Notes: generated by a model not told the origin, from the sequence alone. A DNA stretch of 64,000 bases from DATEPR01 sp036273855 (GCA_036273855.1 DASUGU010000054.1:1-64000), one strand, 5' to 3'. Shown: positions 40,254 through 49,763, counted from the first letter of the stretch. Made by a program: numbers and translations.

Positions 40254-41384
40254 GTGCGCATCGCCGTCGTCACCGAGTCGTTCCTGCCCACGATCAACGG
40301 TGTGACGAACTCGGTCTGCAGAATCCTGGAGCACTTCGCCGCCCGGGGCCACGAAGCACTGGTGATCACGCCGGGGGAGGGTCCCGAGGAGTACGCGGGC
40401 CACCGGGTGGTGGCCGTGCCGGGCGTCGCGCTGCCCGGCTACAAGTCGTTCGTCCTCGGCCTGCCCACCACCCGGCTGGACCGCATCCTGGGCGACTTCG
40501 CACCGGACGTGACGCACCTGGCGTCCCCGGTGTTCCTGGGCAACGCGGGTGCCTCGGCGGCGCGCCGGCTGGGCGTGCCCAGCGTCGCGGTGTTCCAGAC
40601 CGACATCGCGGGTTTCGCCCGCCGCTACGGCTTCCGCTGCACCGACCGGGCCATCTGGGGTTGGACCCGGCACGTGCACAACCAGGCCGACCGCACCCTG
40701 GTGCCCTCGTCGGCCAGCCTGGCGCAACTGCGCGAACGCGGTGTCCAGCGGCTGGCCATGTGGGGTCGTGGCGTGGACACCGTCCGCTTCGACCCGCGCC
40801 ACCGGTCGGCCGAACTGCATGCCCGGCTGGCCCCGAACGGCGAGACCGTGGTCGGCTACGTCGGCCGGCTGGCCGGGGACAAGCGGGTGCACCTGCTCGG
40901 CCACCTGGCCGACCTGCCCGGTGTCCGGCTGGTCGTCGTCGGCGACGGCCCGGCGGCCGCGCGCCTGCGGGCGAACCTGCCCGCCGCGGTGTTCCCCGGT
41001 TTCCTGTCCGGCGCCGAGCTGTCCACCCTGTACGCCAGCCTGGACGTGTTCGTGCACACCGGCGCCGACGAGACGTTCTGCCAGGCGATCCAGGAGGCCA
41101 TGGCGTCCGGGGTACCGGTCGTCGCGCCGGCTGCCGGTGGCCCGCTGGACCTGGTCCGGCCCGGCCGCACCGGCCTGTTCTACGAACCCGACTCGGTCCA
41201 CGGGCTGCGCGCCGCCGTCGGCCACCTGGCCGGCCAACCGGAACTGCGTGCCGCCTACGGCCGCCGGGCCAGGAGCACCGTGGCCGACCGGAGCTGGCAG
41301 CGGATCGGCGACGAACTGCTGGGCCACTACACCGATCTGGTCGGCCGCCGGGCACCCAGCGAGGCGACCGGGCTGGCCGGATGA
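40254..41384 (+). CDS. GT4 glycosyltransferase, MgtA/PimB-like mannosyltransferase
   Basis: 376-residue GT-B enzyme. The N-terminus (VRIAVVTESFLPTINGVTNS) and GHRVVAVPGVALPGYKSF follow mycobacterial MgtA, a GDP-mannose-dependent alpha-mannosyltransferase of glycolipid and lipomannan synthesis. Donor-binding segments VGYVGRLAGDKRVHLL and the E-x7-E ETFCQAIQEAM are present. GTG 40254 was chosen because it gives the conserved N-terminus and follows the mycosin stop by 28 bp. It overlaps the next glycosyltransferase gene (ATGA). Confidence 0.85.
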   Translation: MRIAVVTESFLPTINGVTNSVCRILEHFAARGHEALVITPGEGPEEYAGHRVVAVPGVALPGYKSFVLGLPTTRLDRILGDFAPDVTHLASPVFLGNAGASAARRLGVPSVAVFQTDIAGFARRYGFRCTDRAIWGWTRHVHNQADRTLVPSSASLAQLRERGVQRLAMWGRGVDTVRFDPRHRSAELHARLAPNGETVVGYVGRLAGDKRVHLLGHLADLPGVRLVVVGDGPAAARLRANLPAAVFPGFLSGAELSTLYASLDVFVHTGADETFCQAIQEAMASGVPVVAPAAGGPLDLVRPGRTGLFYEPDSVHGLRAAVGHLAGQPELRAAYGRRARSTVADRSWQRIGDELLGHYTDLVGRRAPSEATGLAG

Positions 41385-42526
41385 GAATCGCCCAGCTCGC
41401 CAACTTCTACTCGCCGACGTCCGGCGGGCTGCGGACCGCCGTGGACACGCTCGGCCGGGGCTACCTGGCCGCCGGACACGATCGGGTGCTCATCGTGCCC
41501 GGCCGGTACCGGACCGAGGAACACACCGACGCCGGCCTGGTGATCACGTTGCCCGGCGTGCCGGTGAGCGGCGGCTACCGGATGGTGTTCCGGCGGGCCG
41601 ACATCCTCTGGGCGCTGGAGCGGATCCGCCCGGACTCGGTCGAGGTGTCGGACAAGGCCACCATGACCGTGGCGGGCGACTGGGCCCGCCGGCACGGCGC
41701 CGCGGCCGTGCTGTTCTCCCACGAACGGCTGGACATGTGGCTGGCCGCGCGACTGCCCGCCGCGTGGCGGCTGGCCGGCCCCACCCTGGACCGCGCGGTC
41801 GCCCGCTGGAACCGGCGACTCGCCGGCCGGTTCGATGTCGTCGTGGTCACATCCGCCTACGCGGAGGCCGAGTTCACCCCGCTGGGGGTCGGCCGGGTGT
41901 GTCGAGTTCCGTTAGGTGTGGACCTTGAGACCTTCCGGCCGGGCACTCCGTTGTCCGATAATGGACCGATCCGGTTGGCGTATGCCGGCCGGGTGTCCCA
42001 GGAGAAGAACCCGGGCGCGGTGATCGAGGCGGTGAAGCTGTTGGTGCGCAACGGAACCGACGTGCGTCTCGACGTGTACGGCACCGGAGCCGCACTGCCG
42101 GAGTTGCGTCGCCGCGCACACGGGCTGCCCGTCGTGTGCCATGGCCACGTCACCGGCCGGGCGGAACTGGCCCGCCGGCTGGCGGCCGCCGACGTGGCGT
42201 TCGCACCGAGTCCCGCCGAAACGTTCGGGCTGTCCGTTCTGGAGGCGTTGGCGTGCGGTACCCCCGTGGTCGCCGCGGACACCGGTGGGGCGGGGGAACT
42301 GCTCGCGCCCGACGCCGGTGTGGCCGTGTCGCCCACACCGGCGGGGATTGCCGGCGGTGTGGCGGAGGTACTCTCCTGGCCAACCGCCCGGCGCAGGACG
42401 GCGGCACGCGCACAGGCCGAGCGGTACCCCTGGTCGGCCACCGTAGAGCGAATGCTGAACCTGCACACCACGGTGGCCGACGGCGGAGTGGACCGGACCG
42501 TCGCCCGTACCGAAGACACGAGGTGA
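41381..42526 (+). CDS. GT4 glycosyltransferase
   Basis: 381-residue GT-B enzyme. N-terminal MRIAQLANFYSPTSGGLRTA, donor loop IRLAYAGRVSQEKNPGAVI and E-x7-E motif ETFGLSVLEALACGTPV define family 4. Related actinobacterial genes sit next to mgtA homologues. The sugar and acceptor are unknown, possibly a phosphatidylinositol or diacylglycerol glycolipid. It is coupled to the preceding gene by ATGA and followed 7 bp later by a desaturase gene, forming a likely three-gene unit. Confidence 0.88.
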   Translation: MRIAQLANFYSPTSGGLRTAVDTLGRGYLAAGHDRVLIVPGRYRTEEHTDAGLVITLPGVPVSGGYRMVFRRADILWALERIRPDSVEVSDKATMTVAGDWARRHGAAAVLFSHERLDMWLAARLPAAWRLAGPTLDRAVARWNRRLAGRFDVVVVTSAYAEAEFTPLGVGRVCRVPLGVDLETFRPGTPLSDNGPIRLAYAGRVSQEKNPGAVIEAVKLLVRNGTDVRLDVYGTGAALPELRRRAHGLPVVCHGHVTGRAELARRLAAADVAFAPSPAETFGLSVLEALACGTPVVAADTGGAGELLAPDAGVAVSPTPAGIAGGVAEVLSWPTARRRTAARAQAERYPWSATVERMLNLHTTVADGGVDRTVARTEDTR

Positions 42527-42533
42527 GCTCGTC

Positions 42534-43484
42534 ATGCCCCTGCAGCAGATCGCGGCCCCCGGCCAGTCGACGGCGTCGGTGCAGATGCTGGCCGGCAAGC
42601 GACCGCTGGCCGCCCACATCTCGGTGTACCTGTTCGTCGCGGTACCCATGATCGCCCTGGTCACGGCCATCCCGTTCGCCTGGGGCTGGGGCCTGAGCTG
42701 GCTGGACATCGGGCTCGGCCTCGCCGGGTACACGATCACCATCCTCGGCGTCACGGTCGGCTACCACCGCTACTTCACGCACGGCGCGTTCAAGGCCCGT
42801 CGCTGGTTGCGCGTCACCCTCGCCCTGGTCGGCAGCATGGCCGTGCAGGGCCCGATCCTGCACTGGGTGGCCGACCACCGCAGGCACCACGCCTTCTCCG
42901 ACCGCGAGGGCGACCCGCACTCGCCGTGGCTGTTCGGCACGTCGCCGGTGGCGATGGTGCGCGGCTTCTGGCACGCCCACATGGGCTGGATCTTCGAGCG
43001 GGACCTGACCAACCAGCGCCGGTTCGCGCCCGACCTGCTGGCGGACAAGGACATCCGCATCGTGCACAAGCTGTTCGGCGTGTGCACGGTGGCCACGCTG
43101 CTGCTGCCGTCGCTGATCGCCGGCCTGGTCACCTGGTCGTGGTGGAGCGCGCTCACCGCGTTCTTCTGGGCCGGCCTGGTCCGCGTCGCCGTGCTGCACC
43201 ACATCACCTGGTCGATCAACTCGATCTGCCACATGGTCGGCCGCAGGCCGTTCACCGCACGCGACCACTCGGCGAACTTCTGGCCGCTGGCCGTGCTGTC
43301 CATGGGCGAGTCGTGGCACAACCTGCACCACGCCGACCCGACCTGCGCCCGGCACGGCGTCGGGCGCGGCCAGGTCGACGTGTCCGCCCGGCTGATCTGG
43401 CTGTTCGAGAAGTTCGGCTGGGTCTACGACGTGCGCTGGCCGACCCCGCGCCGGCTGGCCCGGATCGCCGCCCGGTCCACCTGA
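42534..43484 (+). CDS. Membrane fatty acid (acyl-CoA) delta-9-type desaturase
   Basis: 316 residues with four hydrophobic stretches and the three histidine boxes of membrane di-iron desaturases: HRYFTH (~78), HRRHH (~115) and HNLHH (~262). These enzymes insert a cis double bond into a saturated acyl chain with oxygen and an electron donor. The nearby ferredoxin or reductase gene is absent here. The gene closes the glycosyltransferase operon, suggesting membrane lipid remodelling. The last 61 bp overlap the convergent SGNH hydrolase gene. Confidence 0.93.
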   Translation: MPLQQIAAPGQSTASVQMLAGKRPLAAHISVYLFVAVPMIALVTAIPFAWGWGLSWLDIGLGLAGYTITILGVTVGYHRYFTHGAFKARRWLRVTLALVGSMAVQGPILHWVADHRRHHAFSDREGDPHSPWLFGTSPVAMVRGFWHAHMGWIFERDLTNQRRFAPDLLADKDIRIVHKLFGVCTVATLLLPSLIAGLVTWSWWSALTAFFWAGLVRVAVLHHITWSINSICHMVGRRPFTARDHSANFWPLAVLSMGESWHNLHHADPTCARHGVGRGQVDVSARLIWLFEKFGWVYDVRWPTPRRLARIAARST

Positions 43485-44257
43485 GCCGGTTCGACGGTGA
43501 CCACGCCGTCCGGCCGCAGCAGCGCCTCCATCAGCGCCTGCAACAGGTAGGGGACGAGGTCGGCGCCGCGCCGGAACACCCACGGCAGGCCCTTGATCAG
43601 CAGCCACAGCAGCCGGTCCAGCGTGCTGATCGTCGCGCTGCCGCCGCACAGCGGTGACACCTCGCCCGCCGCCAGCACGCCGCCCTCGGCGAGCCGCTCG
43701 GCCAGCGCCCTGGCCAGCATCCGGTGCCCCCACTCGGACGGGTGCAACCGGTCGACGCTCCACGCGCCGGGTAGGTACGTCCCGGGCAGCGCGCCCAGGT
43801 CGACCACGCCGACCTGGTAACGCCGCGCCACCTCGTCGATCGCCGAGTTCAGCGCGTCGATCCGGCGGGCCAGCGCGCGGTGCAGCGGCCCGGGCAACCG
43901 GAACACCCGCCCGTGGTCGTGGTAGCGGACCATCACCACGACGGCGCCCATGCCGGACAGCGTGCCGACGACCTTGTCGAAGTCGCCGGTGATGGCCCGG
44001 ACGTCGAAATCGGACCGCAGCGTGTCGTTCATGCCGCCCAGCACGATCGCCGCGTCCGGCCCGGCCGCCACGACCGCCGGCAGTTGCCGGACACGCAACG
44101 CCCGGACTCTGGCGCCGTTGGCCGAGACGTTGACGAGATCGGTGTCGCCGAGCGCGGCGGCCAGCAGGGGAGCGAATCCCCGCCAGCCACCACCGATCGC
44201 GGGGTCGCCGATGCCGACACCGATCGAGTCGCCCAGCACGGCGAGAGTGCGGACCAT
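43424..44257 (-). CDS. SGNH/GDSL hydrolase (esterase or lipase-like)
   Basis: About 277 residues. Block I LAVLGDSIGVGIG gives the nucleophile Ser, block III VLGGMNDTL the oxyanion Asn, and VDRLHPSEWGHRML the Asp and His. Such enzymes deacylate lipids or glycans in the cytoplasm or envelope. The start is uncertain: ATG 44257 directly before block I, GTG 44299, or a longer reading to 44332, none with a clear ribosome-binding site. The C-terminus (~ last 60 residues) is an Arg-rich helix-like extension with LLWLLIKGLPWVFRRGADLV, unusual for the family, perhaps membrane-associating. Confidence 0.8.
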   Translation of the reverse strand: MVRTLAVLGDSIGVGIGDPAIGGGWRGFAPLLAAALGDTDLVNVSANGARVRALRVRQLPAVVAAGPDAAIVLGGMNDTLRSDFDVRAITGDFDKVVGTLSGMGAVVVMVRYHDHGRVFRLPGPLHRALARRIDALNSAIDEVARRYQVGVVDLGALPGTYLPGAWSVDRLHPSEWGHRMLARALAERLAEGGVLAAGEVSPLCGGSATISTLDRLLWLLIKGLPWVFRRGADLVPYLLQALMEALLRPDGVVTVEPAQVDRAAIRASRRGVGQRTS

Positions 44258-44514
44258 CCGGGGCGGCGGACTCGACGGGTACTGGTATACGTCAACTGAC
44301 ACGCGCTCATGGTCCGGAACGTCGGCCCCCACACGGTGAGATCACGGTGGACACTCGGCAACCGTCGAACGAAAACTCGGTGCGGACCCCGGCCGCGTCC
44401 GGCTGACCGACGTCCGACTCGGCGGCGAGGACGACGGCCGGCCCGGCCGGCGGATCACCGCGACCGACAAGCCGATCATCGCCCCGCCCACCAGGACCGC
44501 CGTGGCCTGATCGG

Positions 44515-46995
44515 TCACAGCCGGGGGTCCACCGGTTCGGATTCCAGTGCCAGCACGGCGAACACGCACTCGTGTACTCGCCACAGGGGTTCGCCGCGCG
44601 CGGCCCGGTCCAGACCTTCCAGGCCGAGGGCGTACTCGCGCAGCGCCAGTGACTGCTTGGCCTTGAGGTTGCGGCCGCGCAGTTCGGTGATGTGGTCGGT
44701 GTAGTCCGGGCCGTAGACCAGGCGCAGGTACTCGCGGCCGCGGACCTTCACGCCGGGCTGCACCAGGCCGTGGGTGCCGCGCGTCAGGTTGGCGGCCGGT
44801 TTCACCACCATGCCCTCGCCGCCCGCCTCGGTCAGCTCGGTCCACCACCGCACGCCCGCAGCGACCGACTCGGTGTCCCCGGTGGCCACGGCCAGGCGCC
44901 GGGTGCGCAGGAACAGCTCGTCCGCGTCGGCCAGCCGGTCGGCGATCGCGAGGTGCCAGGCGTGCTCCCGCTCGTGGTACGTGGCGCCTTCGCCGGCCAG
45001 TACCTGGAACGGTGCCAGCCGCACGCCGGCCAGTCCGTCGACCGGCCAGCAGTAGGGCCGGTAGGCGGCGCGGAACGCGGTGGCGTTCGCCGTCCGCGAC
45101 CGGGTGCGGCCCAGCAGGTCGGCCACGTCGACACCGCGGTCGGCCGCGGCGGTCAGCACCCGCACGGCCGCCGGCAGGGCAGCGGTCGCTGCGGCACCGG
45201 TGGCCGCGAACCGTTCGCGCACCAGCGGTCCCGCCTTGGCGCTCCACGGCAGCAGTTCCGCGTCCAGCAGCAGCCAGTCCGTGCCCAACTCGGCCCACAG
45301 CCCGGCCGACCCAACGGCGGCGGCGACCCTGTCGAGCAGGCCGGCGGTGGTGTCGAAGAACGAGCGGCCGGTCCTGGTCACCACGGCTCCGCCACCGTCG
45401 CGGCGCACCAGCACCACGGCCCGCGAGCCCATGTGCTTCTCCCCGCACAGCACCTGTTCCACCCCGGCGGCGCGGTAGCCGGCGAACGCCTCGACCGGGT
45501 GCTCCAGCACGTCCGGCCGGGCCGACGTGGCGGCGGGCGCCATCGTCGGCGGCAGGTACAGCAGGTGCCGGGGGTCGACGGCGAACCGGCTCATCACCTC
45601 CAGCGCGGCCGCCGACTGCTCGGCCCGCACGGTGATGCGGCCGCGGTAGGCGGTCTCCACGATCCGCTTGCCCGCCACGTCGGTGAGGTCCAGCACGTCG
45701 GGTTCGCGTTCCGGCGCCGCCAGCGGGCGCACCGGTTCGTACCAGACCTGCCGGGCCGGCACCGACACGATCTCCCGTTCCGGGTAGCGCAGCGCGGTGA
45801 GCTCACCGCCGAACACACACCCGGTGTCCAGGCACAGGGTGTTGTTGACCCACTCGGTCTTCGGCACCGGCGTGTGTCCGTAGAGGACCATTGCCGCGCC
45901 GCGGTAGTCCTCGGCCCACGGGTAGCGCACCGGCAGGCCGTACTCGTCGGTCTCACCGGTCGTGTCGCCGTACAGCGCGAACGACCGCATCCGGCCCGAC
46001 GCCCTGCCGTGGTAGCGCTGCGCCAGGCCGGCGTGCGCGACCACCAGCCGCCCGCCGTCCAGCACGTAGTGCGCGATCAGTCCGTCGCAGAACTCCGTTG
46101 CCCTGGCCCGGAAGTCGGCCGGCTGCTCGGCGAGCTGGGCCAGCGACTCGGCCAGGCCGTGCGACGTGGTCACCTGCTTGCCGCGCAACGCCCTGACCAG
46201 CTTCTGCTCGTGGTTCCCGCACACCGCCAGGGCATCGCCGTCGTCCACCATGCCCATCACCAGCCGCAACACACCCGGCGTGTCCGGCCCCCGGTCCACC
46301 AGGTCGCCGAGGAACACCGCGCGCCGCCCGGCCGGGTGGTGGGCGCCGGCGGGCCGGCCATCGGCGTCCCGCCGGATCGCGTAGCCCAGCCGGTCCAGCA
46401 GGTCCGCCAGTTCGCCGAGGCAGCCGTGCACGTCGCCGATCACGTCGAACGGCCCGGTCTCGCCGCGCAGGTCGTTGCGCAGCGGCGCGACCGTGATCCG
46501 GGCGGCGTCCACCTCGTCCTGCCCGCGCAGCACGTGGACCTGGCGGAAGCCCTCCTTGCGCAGGTGTGGCAACGACTTCGTCAACTGGGCGTGCTGGCGG
46601 CGCACCACGTCGGCGGCGAACTGGCGGTCCGGCCGCTCCGCGTTGCGCCGCACGCACTCGGCCACCGGCAGGTCGAGCACGATCGCCACCGGCAGCACGT
46701 CGTGTTCCTTGGCCAGCGCCACGATCTCCGCCCGCGCGGCCCGCTGCGTGTTGGTGGCGTCGACCACGGTGATCCGGCCGCCGGCCAGCCGCTTGCCGGC
46801 GATGTGGAACAGCACGTCGAAGGCGTCCGGCGTGGCGGACTGGTCGTTCTCGTCGTCGGCGACCAGGCCCCGGCAGGCGTCACTGGACAGCACCTGCGTC
46901 GGCGTGAAATGCCGGGCGGCGAACGTCGACTTGCCCGACCCGCTGACGCCGATGAGCGCGACGAACGCCATGTCCGGGATGCTCAGCTCGGTCAT
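44515..46995 (-). CDS. pnkp: Polynucleotide kinase-phosphatase-ligase (Pnkp)
   Basis: 826 residues, three modules. 5'-OH kinase with P-loop GVSGSGKSTF (~16-25); metallophosphoesterase with DVIGDVHG (~184), FLGDLVDRGPD, GNHEQK and GHTPVP; C-terminal adenylyltransferase with nucleotidyl Lys in CGEKHMGSRAV (~519). Bacterial Pnkp repairs ribotoxin-cut RNA: it heals both ends and ligates them with Hen1. Its start overlaps the hen1 stop by 4 bp (ATGA), the usual gene pair. Start ATG 46995 is confirmed by that overlap. Confidence 0.97.
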   Translation of the reverse strand: MTELSIPDMAFVALIGVSGSGKSTFAARHFTPTQVLSSDACRGLVADDENDQSATPDAFDVLFHIAGKRLAGGRITVVDATNTQRAARAEIVALAKEHDVLPVAIVLDLPVAECVRRNAERPDRQFAADVVRRQHAQLTKSLPHLRKEGFRQVHVLRGQDEVDAARITVAPLRNDLRGETGPFDVIGDVHGCLGELADLLDRLGYAIRRDADGRPAGAHHPAGRRAVFLGDLVDRGPDTPGVLRLVMGMVDDGDALAVCGNHEQKLVRALRGKQVTTSHGLAESLAQLAEQPADFRARATEFCDGLIAHYVLDGGRLVVAHAGLAQRYHGRASGRMRSFALYGDTTGETDEYGLPVRYPWAEDYRGAAMVLYGHTPVPKTEWVNNTLCLDTGCVFGGELTALRYPEREIVSVPARQVWYEPVRPLAAPEREPDVLDLTDVAGKRIVETAYRGRITVRAEQSAAALEVMSRFAVDPRHLLYLPPTMAPAATSARPDVLEHPVEAFAGYRAAGVEQVLCGEKHMGSRAVVLVRRDGGGAVVTRTGRSFFDTTAGLLDRVAAAVGSAGLWAELGTDWLLLDAELLPWSAKAGPLVRERFAATGAAATAALPAAVRVLTAAADRGVDVADLLGRTRSRTANATAFRAAYRPYCWPVDGLAGVRLAPFQVLAGEGATYHEREHAWHLAIADRLADADELFLRTRRLAVATGDTESVAAGVRWWTELTEAGGEGMVVKPAANLTRGTHGLVQPGVKVRGREYLRLVYGPDYTDHITELRGRNLKAKQSLALREYALGLEGLDRAARGEPLWRVHECVFAVLALESEPVDPRL

Positions 46996-48326
46996 CGGTC
47001 ACCCGCCCTGGTGAACTCGGCGAGTTGGGTCGGCGGTCCGACGTCCGGGTCGTCGTCGCCGACCGGGCGGTGCCGCACGGTGTAGCCGTAGCGGTCGGCG
47101 ACCGAGGCCGCCCAACGGGCGAACGTCGCCCGGTCCCACTCGAACCGGTGATCGGCGTGCCGGAACCGGCCGGCCGGCAGGTGCGGGTACCGCACGTTGT
47201 GTTCGGCGTTCGGCGTGGTCACGACGACGGTGGTCGGGCTCGCCGTGCCGAACACCGCCCGCTCCAGCGCGGGCAGGCGCTCCGGGTCGACGTGCTCGAT
47301 GACCTCCATCAGCACGGCGGCGTCGTAGCCGGCCAGCGTGCGATCGGTGTAGGTCAGCGCCGACTGGCGCAGGGTGATCCTGGCGCGCTGGTGGTCGGAC
47401 AGCCGGTCCAGGCCGAGCCTGCGCTCCGCGGCGGCCAGCGCGCCGGTCGACACGTCGACACCGACGATCTCGGTGCACAACGGCTCGGCCAGCAGCTCGC
47501 GCAGCAGCGCGCCCGGCCCGCATCCGAGGTCGAGCACCCGCCGGGCACCGGCCGCGCGCAACACGTCCAGCACGGCCTGGCGGCGCACCACCGCCAGCGG
47601 CGCCTCGGGCTGGTCGACCGGTTCGGCCGCGCTCAGGTCGTCGACCTCGGCGAGCCGGTCCAGGGCCGACCGCACGTACGGTTTCTGGTGCGCCAGGTAC
47701 CGGTCGCTGATCATCCGCCGCTCCGGGTGACCGGCCAGCCAGCCGTCGCCGGCCCGCAGCAGCTTGGCCACCTCGTCCTCGCCGACCCAGTAGTGCTTGG
47801 CGTCGTCGAGCACGGGCAGCAGTACATAGAGGTGCTTGAGCGCGTCGGCCAGCCGCACGGTGCCGGTCAGCCGCAGGTCGACGAAGCGGGAGTCACCCCA
47901 GTCCGGGAACGCCGGATCGAGCGGCACCGGCCGGGTCACCACGGTCCAGCCGAGCGGGGCGAACAGCCTGGTCACCAGGTCGGCGTCGCCCCGGCAGGGC
48001 AGGACGGGCACGTCGATCCGCAACGGGATCGGGCGGGCCGCCAGCTCCGGGTGGCTGTCCGAGCGGCCGCGCATGGCGGTGCGGAACACCGAGCCCAGCG
48101 CGACGGCGACCATCGAGCCCGCCACGTACGGCCGGTCGTCCACCTCCCGGGTCGGGCCGAGTTCCAGCAACAGGGCCGCCGTGCACTCGTCGTCGGTCGC
48201 CCGGGGATAGAAGACGTGTGCCGTGCCGGTCGCCACCGGGAACGACTGGGCACGGTCCGGGTGCTTGTGCAGCAGGTGACCCAGATCGGTGGCCGGCCGT
48301 TCGGTGGTGGTCAGCATGATCAGCAC
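46992..48326 (-). CDS. hen1: 3'-terminal RNA ribose 2'-O-methyltransferase Hen1
   Basis: 444 residues: a ~240-residue N-terminal domain (ATDLGHLLHKHPDRAQSF) needed to support Pnkp ligase, then a SAM methyltransferase. It has VLDLGCGPGALLREL (~262) and the Hen1 metal motif MEVIEHVDPERLPALE (~339), with later His in the HNVRYPHL segment. Bacterial Hen1 methylates the repaired 3' terminal ribose so the same ribotoxin cannot cut again. The start at 48326 or nine bases later cannot be told apart. Divergent from the hydroxyproline operon by 61 bp, sharing that control region. Confidence 0.96.
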   Translation of the reverse strand: MLIMLTTTERPATDLGHLLHKHPDRAQSFPVATGTAHVFYPRATDDECTAALLLELGPTREVDDRPYVAGSMVAVALGSVFRTAMRGRSDSHPELAARPIPLRIDVPVLPCRGDADLVTRLFAPLGWTVVTRPVPLDPAFPDWGDSRFVDLRLTGTVRLADALKHLYVLLPVLDDAKHYWVGEDEVAKLLRAGDGWLAGHPERRMISDRYLAHQKPYVRSALDRLAEVDDLSAAEPVDQPEAPLAVVRRQAVLDVLRAAGARRVLDLGCGPGALLRELLAEPLCTEIVGVDVSTGALAAAERRLGLDRLSDHQRARITLRQSALTYTDRTLAGYDAAVLMEVIEHVDPERLPALERAVFGTASPTTVVVTTPNAEHNVRYPHLPAGRFRHADHRFEWDRATFARWAASVADRYGYTVRHRPVGDDDPDVGPPTQLAEFTRAGDR

Positions 48327-48367
48327 GACGGAGAGTATTCAGTACCGGTCGATTGAGCCGCATCACG

Positions 48368-48380
48368 ATATGTGACATAT
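48368..48380. promoter_or_regulatory. GntR-type operator ATATGTGACATAT before the hydroxyproline operon
   Basis: Perfect inverted repeat ATATGT-G-ACATAT, ending seven bases before the first operon start (GTG 48388). The same core ATGTGACAT occurs in CGATGTGACATCG (53648-53660) upstream of the GntR/FCD gene that ends this locus. Because so little leader remains, the operon mRNA may start at or near the GTG (leaderless), with the operator lying over the -10 region. It is also 42 bp from the divergent hen1 start. Confidence 0.75.
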
Positions 48381-48387
48381 TACTGAA

Positions 48388-49506
48388 GTGGACGTGGTGG
48401 TCGTCGGCGCCGGCATGGTGGGCGCGGCGTGCGCCTACTTCTGCGCCCGCGCCGGTCTCACCGTCACCGTCGTCGAGCGCGGTTCGGTCGCCGCCGGCAC
48501 CACCGGTGCCGGCGAGGGCAACATCCTGGTGTCGGACAAGGAACTCGGGCCGGAACTGGACCTGGCCCTGCTGTCCGCCCGGCTGTGGCGGGACCTGGCC
48601 GCCGAGCACGGGCCGGCCTTCGAGTACGAACCGAAGGGCGGCCTGGTCGTCGCCGCCACCGACGCCGAACTGACCGCGCTGCGCGGGCTGACCACCGAGC
48701 AGGCGGCGCACGGTGTGGCCGTCGAGCAGGTCGACCCGTCCACGGTCGAACCGCACATCGCGCCCGACCTGGCCGGTTGCGTGTACTACCCGCAGGACGC
48801 CCAGGTCCAGCCGATGCTCGCCGCCGCCCAGCTGCTGCGCCTGTCCGGCGCCCGGCTCCTGACCGGCACCGAGGTGACCGGCTTCCTCGGCGGCGACCGG
48901 GTCACCGGCGTGCGCACCACGGCGGGCGACGTGCCGGCCGACGCCGTCGTCAACGCGGCGGGCACCTGGGGCGCGGAGATCGCCGCACTGGCCGGCGCAC
49001 CGGTGCCGATCCTGCCCAGGCGCGGCTTCGTCCTGGTCACCGAGCCGTTGCCGGTTCTGGTGCGGCACAAGGTCTACGCGGCCGACTACGTGGCCGACGT
49101 CGCCGCCGACACGGCCGGCCTGCGCACGTCACCGGTGATCGAGGGCACGAAGGCCGGCACGATCCTGATCGGCGCCAGCCGCGAGCGGGTCGGCTTCGAC
49201 CGGACGCCGTCGCTGCCGGCGCTGCGGTCACTGGCCGCCGGTGCGGTGCGGCTGTTCCCGGTGCTGGCCGATGTCGCGGTGTTGCGTGCCTACACGGGTT
49301 TCCGGCCGTACTGCCCGGACCACCTGCCGGTGATCGGTCCCGATCCGCGCCGCCCCGGCCTGCTGCACGCGTGCGGCCACGAGGGCGCCGGCATCGGCCT
49401 GGCGCCCGCGACCGGCACGCTGGTGGCCGAACTGCTCGCCGGTGTGGCACCGTCGATGGCCGTGGACGCGTTCCGGCCGGACCGGTTCGTGGGGGTGACG
49501 GCGTGA
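48388..49506 (+). CDS. FAD-dependent amino-acid dehydrogenase subunit (DAO family)
   Basis: 372-residue DAO-fold protein: VVVVGAGMVGAACAYFCARA binds FAD, and GTTGAGEGNILVSDKE, VVNAAGTWGAEIAALAGAP and GLLHACGHEGAGIGL are typical of D-amino-acid/D-hydroxyproline dehydrogenase beta subunits (HcnC-like). It would pass electrons from cis-4-hydroxy-D-proline to the [2Fe-2S] and second flavin subunits encoded next. Start GTG 48388 follows the operator by seven bases. ATG-like alternatives would truncate the nucleotide motif. It overlaps the next gene (GTGA). Confidence 0.88.
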   Translation: MDVVVVGAGMVGAACAYFCARAGLTVTVVERGSVAAGTTGAGEGNILVSDKELGPELDLALLSARLWRDLAAEHGPAFEYEPKGGLVVAATDAELTALRGLTTEQAAHGVAVEQVDPSTVEPHIAPDLAGCVYYPQDAQVQPMLAAAQLLRLSGARLLTGTEVTGFLGGDRVTGVRTTAGDVPADAVVNAAGTWGAEIAALAGAPVPILPRRGFVLVTEPLPVLVRHKVYAADYVADVAADTAGLRTSPVIEGTKAGTILIGASRERVGFDRTPSLPALRSLAAGAVRLFPVLADVAVLRAYTGFRPYCPDHLPVIGPDPRRPGLLHACGHEGAGIGLAPATGTLVAELLAGVAPSMAVDAFRPDRFVGVTA

Positions 49507-49763
49507 GCGAGGTGATCTTCGACGGGCGGCCGCTGCCGGTCCAGCCCGGTCAGACGGTCGCTGCCGTGCTGCTGGCCGCCGGTGTGCGGTCGTGGCGGAC
49601 GACGCGGGTGGCGGGCCGGCCGCGTGGCCTGTTCTGCGGCATCGGCGCCTGCTTCGACTGCCTGGTCACGGTGAACGGCACGCCGTCGGTGCGGGCGTGC
49701 CTGACCGAGGTTCAGCCGGGCGACGTGATCGCGACCCAGGACGGTGCCGGTCGTGCGGTGTGA
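49503..49763 (+). CDS. Small [2Fe-2S] ferredoxin-like subunit
   Basis: 86 residues with the ferredoxin-type motif FCGIGACFDCLVTVNG followed by a fourth Cys in VRACLTEV, the arrangement of HcnA-like gamma subunits of D-hydroxyproline/octopine-type dehydrogenases. GTG 49503 overlaps the upstream stop (GTGA), and its end overlaps the next gene by 20 bp, so stoichiometric translation is likely. No signal peptide. Confidence 0.88.
   Translation: MSEVIFDGRPLPVQPGQTVAAVLLAAGVRSWRTTRVAGRPRGLFCGIGACFDCLVTVNGTPSVRACLTEVQPGDVIATQDGAGRAV

Noticed and set aside
44692..47085. 797-codon plus-strand frame opposite pnkp
   Set aside because: Shadow of the Pnkp gene without recognisable motifs.
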